From CAYZXK01 sp964482395 (GTDB taxonomy: Bacteria > Planctomycetota > Phycisphaerae > UBA1845 > Fen-1342): a stretch of DNA of 12,488 bases. Positions 7,033-12,488 of the stretch are shown here, in pieces (position 1 is the stretch's first letter; every line of letters begins with the position of its first letter). Location: the NCBI GenBank assembly GCA_964482395.1, contig CAYZXK010000065.1, positions 1 to 12,488 on the forward strand, written 5' to 3'. The notes below the pieces were generated by a model. The model was not told the DNA's origin and ran no database searches. It saw only the letters and a list, made by a program, of their open reading frames with translations. The position numbers and the translations under genes are program-made.

Positions 7033-7133
7033 GTTTATCTCCCGGTGCGTCTACGATCGCGCGCAAACGCCTCTCTCTCCCCCACCGCGCCTCTAAGCCG
7101 CCCGCCCACCATCCAGTTCCCGGTCTGCGAACC

Positions 7134-9116
<1,983 letters not shown>

Positions 9117-9122
9117 CGCATT

Positions 9123-9127
9123 CTCCT
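9123..9127 (-). promoter_or_regulatory. Ribosome binding site of acs
   Basis: AGGAG on the minus strand, 6 bases from ATG 9116. It settles the start at MPQPTTTD rather than the upstream in-frame ATG 9182. Confidence 0.75.
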
Positions 9128-9299
9128 GAACGTAGCAAGTTCCTGCTGAGCTTGGTCGGACAATCCGCCCGTGCCGGGCCACGCCCGCTCGCGGCCGGGA
9201 CGACCCGCCGGGGCGGGGAGGCGTAACTGCACATGGGCCAATTCTCCGCCCAGGCTGCCCTACCTGAAAGTCGAGCGTCGCCGGGCTGAAGAAAACCTT

Positions 9300-9328
9300 C
9301 TTATAGCAGTTGCAAGTCGGCTTGGCAA
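9300..9328 (-). promoter_or_regulatory. Sigma70-like promoter for acs
   Basis: On the minus strand, -35 TTGCCA (9328-9323) and -10 TATAAG (9305-9300) each match the sigma70 consensus at 5 of 6 positions and are exactly 17 bases apart. This is the best promoter in the window. It predicts a start near 9293 and a leader of about 175 bases before ATG 9116. Confidence 0.55.
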
Positions 9329-9330
9329 CT
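9308..9330. promoter_or_regulatory. Inverted repeat over the acs -35 box, candidate operator
   Basis: Outer arms AGTTGC (9308-9313) and GCAACT (9325-9330) are perfect complements. Inside them AAG (9314-9316) pairs with CTT (9321-9323) around a TCGG loop, leaving one unpaired G. The near-symmetric site covers the -35 hexamer and spacer of the acs promoter, where a dimeric repressor would block it. The regulator is unknown. Confidence 0.4.
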
Positions 9331-9415
9331 GGGTCCCGACCAGCCTGTGGCGGGTCCGGTCGACCGGCCCTCCCGGCCGGGTTGCAAACCGCCGACCAGG
9401 CGGCACGATGGGGGC

Positions 9416-9985
9416 GTGGAATGGATCACCTGGGCTCTGTTGGAGTCGCGGGCAGCCCTGGCCGGCATCTGCGGCCCGGTGCTGTTCGTGTTGCTGGTTT
9501 ACTGGCGGCGAGGCGGGGGCTGGCGCCCCCTGGTCTTCGGCCTGGCCGCAACCACCGCCCTGCTGGCTATCCAATCCCTGGTCGTCACCCGCCGCGAGCA
9601 CGCCGCCCGCGTTCTCACCACCATCGAGCGGGACATCCTTGCCTCGCGAACCACCAATCTGGAAGCGGCCCTGGCCCCTAAGTTCCGATCCGGTCAATTC
9701 GATCGGCAATCGTTCATCGAGTTCGCGCGGCGCCGACTTGGCGAAGTCAGCGTGCGATGGCTGGACCGTCTGTCGCTGCGAGTCGAGCAGTCGCAAGCGG
9801 ACCGATTCGTGGCTCGGGCCGTTTACTCCGCCGACGTCTCCGCAGAGGGCTTCGCCCGGAACGTTCCCTCCACCTGGTCGCTGACCTTCGTCCGGCAGCC
9901 CAAAGGCTGGAAGACCGCGGACCTGCGACTGATCGACCTGGCAGGTTTGCCGCACCCGGACTGGAGGGAGCTGAACCGCCACTGA
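9416..9985 (+). CDS. Two-helix membrane protein with possible NTF2-like domain
   Basis: This is the only plus-strand gene seen, with 189 residues from GTG 9416 (MEWITWALLE). The open frame reaches back to 9347, but that extension is Pro/Arg-rich and looks non-coding. The GTG start has only a G-rich stretch ahead of it, so the start is provisional. Two membrane helices are predicted, about 12-30 and 37-58, joined by a short basic loop (RRGGGWR). A soluble domain of about 110 residues follows. Its predicted alpha/beta order (FIEFARRRLGEV, then alternating strands, ending WSLTFVRQPKGWKTADLRLI) resembles NTF2/SnoaL-like folds, but this is a judgement from pattern only. It is not a family I can name. 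The gene diverges from acs and converges on nadE. The minus strand here is also open, but its product lacks structure, whereas this frame gives clean membrane helices. Confidence 0.7.
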   Translation: MEWITWALLESRAALAGICGPVLFVLLVYWRRGGGWRPLVFGLAATTALLAIQSLVVTRREHAARVLTTIERDILASRTTNLEAALAPKFRSGQFDRQSFIEFARRRLGEVSVRWLDRLSLRVEQSQADRFVARAVYSADVSAEGFARNVPSTWSLTFVRQPKGWKTADLRLIDLAGLPHPDWRELNRH

Positions 9986-9992
9986 AAGGCTT

Positions 9993-10019
9993 CGGGAGCA
10001 TGGTAGGTAGCCGCTCCCG
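9993..10019. terminator. Hairpin between convergent genes, candidate bidirectional terminator
   Basis: CGGGAGC (9993-9999) and GCTCCCG (10013-10019) form a perfect 7-bp stem with a 13-base loop. It sits in the 40-base gap between the stop of the plus-strand membrane protein gene and the stop of nadE, just where a shared terminator would be expected. There is no T-tract on either side. Confidence 0.5.
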
Positions 10020-10025
10020 GCCCGC

Positions 10026-11669
10026 CTATAGCGGATATCGGGCGGCGATCGGCATCCGACGACCGAAACCGAAGGCCCGGGATGTAACCTTCAACCCGGG
10101 GGCCGCCTGTCGCCGTTTGTACTCGCTGAGGTGGATCAGGCGGATCACCTCCGCCACGATCTTCGGATCGAACCCCGCGGCCACGATTTGCTGGGGACTC
10201 TGCAAACGAACCTCGTACCGATCCACGATCTGATCCAGCACGTCGTAGGGTGGCAGCGTGTCCTGATCGGTTTGGTTAGGTCGCAGTTCGGCTGAGGGCG
10301 GCTTGGCCAGGGTGCGCTGGGGGATGACCGTCCGGCCGGCCCGGGCGTTGATGTACTCGGCCAGTTGATAGACCATGGTCTTGGGGACATCGCTGATGAC
10401 CGCCAGTCCGCCGGCCATGTCGCCGTATAGGGTGCAGTAGCCCACCGCCAGCTCGCTCTTATTGCCGGTGGTGAGCAGCAGGCTGCCGAACTTGTTGGAC
10501 AAAGCCATCAGCAGCGCGCCGCGGGTCCGGGCCTGGATGTTCTCCTCGGTCACGTCCGGGGCCAGCCCGTCGAAATGGGGAGCCAGACTGGTCTCGAAAG
10601 CCGCATGCATCGGCTCGATGGGAATGACCGAGAAGCGGATACCCAGGGCTTCGGCCAGCTCCCGGGCGTCGGCCACACTGTGCTCGCTGCTGTAGCGGCT
10701 GGGCATAGCCACGCCGTGCACGTTCGAAGGACCGAGCGCCGCGGCCGCCAGGGCCGCCACTACCGCCGAGTCCACCCCCCCGGACAATCCGACCACTACC
10801 GAATCGAACCGACATTTGCGAACGTAATCCCGCAGCCCCATCACCAGCGCATCGTGCAGACTGGCCATGCCGACCGGCTGCGGCTCGTGGCGGGTGCTGC
10901 CAGGGTCTTCCAGGTCCACCAGCAGGCAATCCTCGACGAAAGCCCGGGCCTGACCGAGCAGCCTGCCGTCCGCCCCGACCACGCTGCTGGCCCCGTCGAA
11001 TAGCAGCTCGTCGTTCCCTCCGACCTGGTTCACGAACAGTATCGGAACACCATTGCCGGCGGCATGATCCGCCATCAGAGCCAACCGCAACTGGTGTTTG
11101 CCCAGAAAGTACGGCGATGCCGAGACATTGAAGATCAGTTCCGCGCCGGCCTGAACCAGATCGCGGATCGGATCGCAGTCGTACAGCGGCAGCCCCAACA
11201 TCTCCTCGCGCGACCACATGTCCTCGCAGATGGTCACGCCCAGCACACGGCCGTCCAGTTCCACCACCGGCTGCGGTCCGCCCGGCTGGAAGTACCGCAC
11301 CTCATCAAAAACGTCGTAGGTCGGCAACAGCCGCTTCTGCCAGCGAGCCACCACGCGGCCCTCGCGCACCAGAGCGACGGCATTAAGCAAGGGTCGGCCG
11401 TAGCCGCGTGTATTCTGGTCCGCGTAGCCCACCAGGGCCGCCACCTGGTGACTGGCGGCCGCGATCCGCCGCAGGGCCGCCAGGTTCGCCTCGATGACCT
11501 CTCGCCGCAACAGCAGGTCCCGGGCCGGGTACCCGATGATGGTCTGCTCGGGAAACACCGCCAGGCTGGCTCCGGCCTGGGCCGCACGCGACATCCCATC
11601 CAGCACTCGGCGGGTGTTTCCCTCGATGTCCCCGATGGTGGGATTGATCTGGACCAGTGCGACCTTCAT
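10026..11669 (-). CDS. nadE: NAD+ synthetase, glutamine-hydrolysing
   Basis: This enzyme makes NAD+ from nicotinic acid adenine dinucleotide, ATP and glutamine, the last step of NAD synthesis, in the cytoplasm. It is a full-length two-domain form of 547 residues. The N-terminal nitrilase-type glutaminase (about 1-260) carries the triad Glu41 (AVFPEQ), Lys112 (WQKRLLPTYDVFDE) and Cys148 (VTICEDMW), which releases ammonia. The C-terminal synthetase (about 270-547) has the PP-loop SGGVDS (296-301), MPSRYSSEHS (322-331), NIQARTRGALLMALSN (377-392), LTTGNKSELAVGYCTLYGD (399-417), KPPSAELRPNQTDQDTLPPY (456-475), and the family ending with KVTSRAFG and RRMPI. ATG 11669 begins with MKVALVQINPTIGD, a standard family start. 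The ribosome site is weak. The coiled-coil membrane protein gene ends 70 bases upstream on the same strand. Confidence 0.97.
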   Translation of the reverse strand: MKVALVQINPTIGDIEGNTRRVLDGMSRAAQAGASLAVFPEQTIIGYPARDLLLRREVIEANLAALRRIAAASHQVAALVGYADQNTRGYGRPLLNAVALVREGRVVARWQKRLLPTYDVFDEVRYFQPGGPQPVVELDGRVLGVTICEDMWSREEMLGLPLYDCDPIRDLVQAGAELIFNVSASPYFLGKHQLRLALMADHAAGNGVPILFVNQVGGNDELLFDGASSVVGADGRLLGQARAFVEDCLLVDLEDPGSTRHEPQPVGMASLHDALVMGLRDYVRKCRFDSVVVGLSGGVDSAVVAALAAAALGPSNVHGVAMPSRYSSEHSVADARELAEALGIRFSVIPIEPMHAAFETSLAPHFDGLAPDVTEENIQARTRGALLMALSNKFGSLLLTTGNKSELAVGYCTLYGDMAGGLAVISDVPKTMVYQLAEYINARAGRTVIPQRTLAKPPSAELRPNQTDQDTLPPYDVLDQIVDRYEVRLQSPQQIVAAGFDPKIVAEVIRLIHLSEYKRRQAAPGLKVTSRAFGFGRRMPIAARYPL

Positions 11670-11686
11670 TCCGTTTCAGCTCGGTG

Positions 11687-11704
11687 ACCGGCTGGCAGGC
11701 CGGT
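11687..11704. repeat. Inverted repeat ahead of nadE
   Basis: ACCGGC (11687-11692) and GCCGGT (11699-11704) are perfect complements with a 6-base loop, 17 bases upstream of the nadE ATG. It could be a terminator-like hairpin for the gene before it, a leader structure near the ribosome site, or chance. Confidence 0.3.
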
Positions 11705-11739
11705 TGCTGTGACGCCAGGCATCGTCCCCGACCGTCTGC

Positions 11740-12486
11740 CTAGCGTCCGAACGCTTGCAGCCAGATCGTCACAGCCAAGGCCGCCAAGGCGGCCAGAGCC
11801 AGGACGGCGGCTATCACCGCCAGGGCCAGAAATCGACGGCCCTGCTCCCGCACCAGTCCGGCAAAGGCCTCGTGCTGCTGACCCTGGGCGTTGCTCAGAC
11901 GTTGCAAGACCTCGACCTGAGCGGTGCCCGAAGAGCCCAGCGTGTCCACCGCCCGCCCAAACTGCTGCAAAGAGTGCATAAGCTGGTTGTCAGCCTCGTG
12001 GCCGATCTCCAGTTGCCGGGCCACCGTGCGGATGGCTTCGGCCTGAGCCAGCAGCGACTCCGGTACCCGTCCCAGCGTCGTGGCCAGGGCGGCGCTATGC
12101 TTGCTGGCCGCCTCAGCATGGCCCGCGATCGACCGCAGGAACTCGCCCTGCGCCTGCTGGGCCGCGGCCAATCGCTCCAACGTGCCCCCCATCCGCTCCA
12201 GCCAGCCGGCCAATTCCGCCGCACGCTGATCCTGTCGACGGAAATGCTCCTCCATCGCATCCGCCAGCTCGGTCAGCTTCAGCGAGGCCTCCCGAGCCGG
12301 CGCCCGCGGCGGCCGACGCCACCAGCGGACCAAAGGCATCTCAGGTACAGCGGCCGTGGCCACCCGCCCGTGGTCGGCCCGCTGCCCCGGCTGCATGGCC
12401 GCCGGGGAACCATCGCCGCCCCCGCGGCCGGATCCGACTCGGAACAGGTTACTGACCCGATTCCACCAGGACATGGGCTGCACCAT
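11740..12486 (-). CDS. Coiled-coil protein with C-terminal membrane anchor (start near window edge)
   Basis: I do not recognise the family. Read from ATG 12486 it has 248 residues. MSWWNRV at residue 5 (ATG 12474) is another start; neither can be settled because only two bases remain to the edge and the frame may continue. The N-terminus has an amphipathic piece (WWNRVSNLFRVG), then a Gly/Pro/Arg-rich linker to about 65. A long helical, Gln/Ala/Glu-rich stretch (about 68-217) has heptad-like spacing of Leu/Ala/Val, as in AAELAGWLERMGGTLERLAA. One strongly hydrophobic helix (about 219-243, FLALAVIAAVLALAALAA) lies 5 residues from the end. With no signal peptide this suggests a tail-anchored protein with its coiled coil in the cytoplasm. 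The helical part faintly resembles chemoreceptor signalling regions, but their conserved hairpin tip is absent. nadE follows by 70 bases; a functional link is not evident. Confidence 0.75.
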   Translation of the reverse strand: MVQPMSWWNRVSNLFRVGSGRGGGDGSPAAMQPGQRADHGRVATAAVPEMPLVRWWRRPPRAPAREASLKLTELADAMEEHFRRQDQRAAELAGWLERMGGTLERLAAAQQAQGEFLRSIAGHAEAASKHSAALATTLGRVPESLLAQAEAIRTVARQLEIGHEADNQLMHSLQQFGRAVDTLGSSGTAQVEVLQRLSNAQGQQHEAFAGLVREQGRRFLALAVIAAVLALAALAALAVTIWLQAFGR

Positions 12487-12488
12487 TC

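Larger units (their letters stand above)
9117..9415. other. Divergent control region between acs and the membrane protein gene
   Basis: This 299-base gap holds the acs ribosome site, a leader of roughly 175 bases, a sigma70-like promoter for acs, and an inverted repeat over its -35. On the far side are GC-rich self-complementary stretches: a 12-base palindrome CCGGTCGACCGG at 9356-9367, and CCGGCC/GGCCGG arms at 9364-9369 and 9375-9380. GTTGCAA occurs twice (9309-9315 and 9381-9387). Open frames here are GC-rich shadows. I cannot pick out a good promoter for the plus-strand gene. Confidence 0.55.

Noticed and set aside
9356..9380. Palindrome CCGGTCGACCGG and neighbouring CCGGCC/GGCCGG arms as an operator
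   Set aside because: Short CG-rich palindromes are common at this base composition, and no promoter element is placed around them.
9260..9982. 240-codon open frame on the minus strand, opposite the membrane protein
   Set aside because: Its product is low-complexity Gly/Gln/Pro-rich. The plus frame gives two clean membrane helices and an ordered domain. The choice is likely but not certain.

Overview
The window is a high-GC bacterial chromosome segment with tightly packed genes. It looks like a Planctomycetota (or wider PVC) genome. The clues are a truncated zinc-ribbon protein of the type common in that phylum, and a TPR lipoprotein whose C-terminal module recurs in PVC proteins. This is inferred from protein style only; there is no rRNA or other phylogenetic marker here. 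Nearly all genes lie on the minus strand; one small membrane-protein gene is on the plus strand.

Read in the direction of minus-strand transcription, from the right edge: a coiled-coil protein with a C-terminal membrane anchor (12486-11740), then glutamine-dependent NAD+ synthetase nadE (11669-10026). A plus-strand gene for a two-helix membrane protein with a possible NTF2-like domain (9416-9985) converges on nadE, with a hairpin between the stops. Next, divergent from that gene, comes acetyl-CoA synthetase acs (9116-7134). It has a good sigma70-like promoter that overlaps an inverted repeat, and is followed by an OFA-family major facilitator transporter (7032-5644). These two may form a monocarboxylate uptake and activation unit.

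Then comes an MNT nucleotidyltransferase / HEPN pair (5549-5223 and 5233-4814), overlapping by 11 bases and built like a type VII toxin-antitoxin module. Only 3 bases separate it from S-adenosylhomocysteine hydrolase ahcY (4810-3500). After ahcY come a stand-alone carbamate kinase (3427-2429), a 243-base gap with hairpins, a TPR lipoprotein (2185-353), and the start of a zinc-ribbon protein that runs off the left edge (281-1).

Most of the content is metabolic housekeeping: the methyl cycle (ahcY), carbamoyl phosphate/ATP (carbamate kinase), acetyl-CoA (acs) and NAD+ (nadE). The least ordinary features are the HEPN/MNT module fused in layout to ahcY, the acs control region, and three uncharacterised proteins: the coiled-coil anchor protein, the NTF2-like membrane protein and the zinc-ribbon protein. 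I found no CRISPR array, insertion sequence, tRNA or rRNA, and no clear sign of an entirely new multi-gene system.
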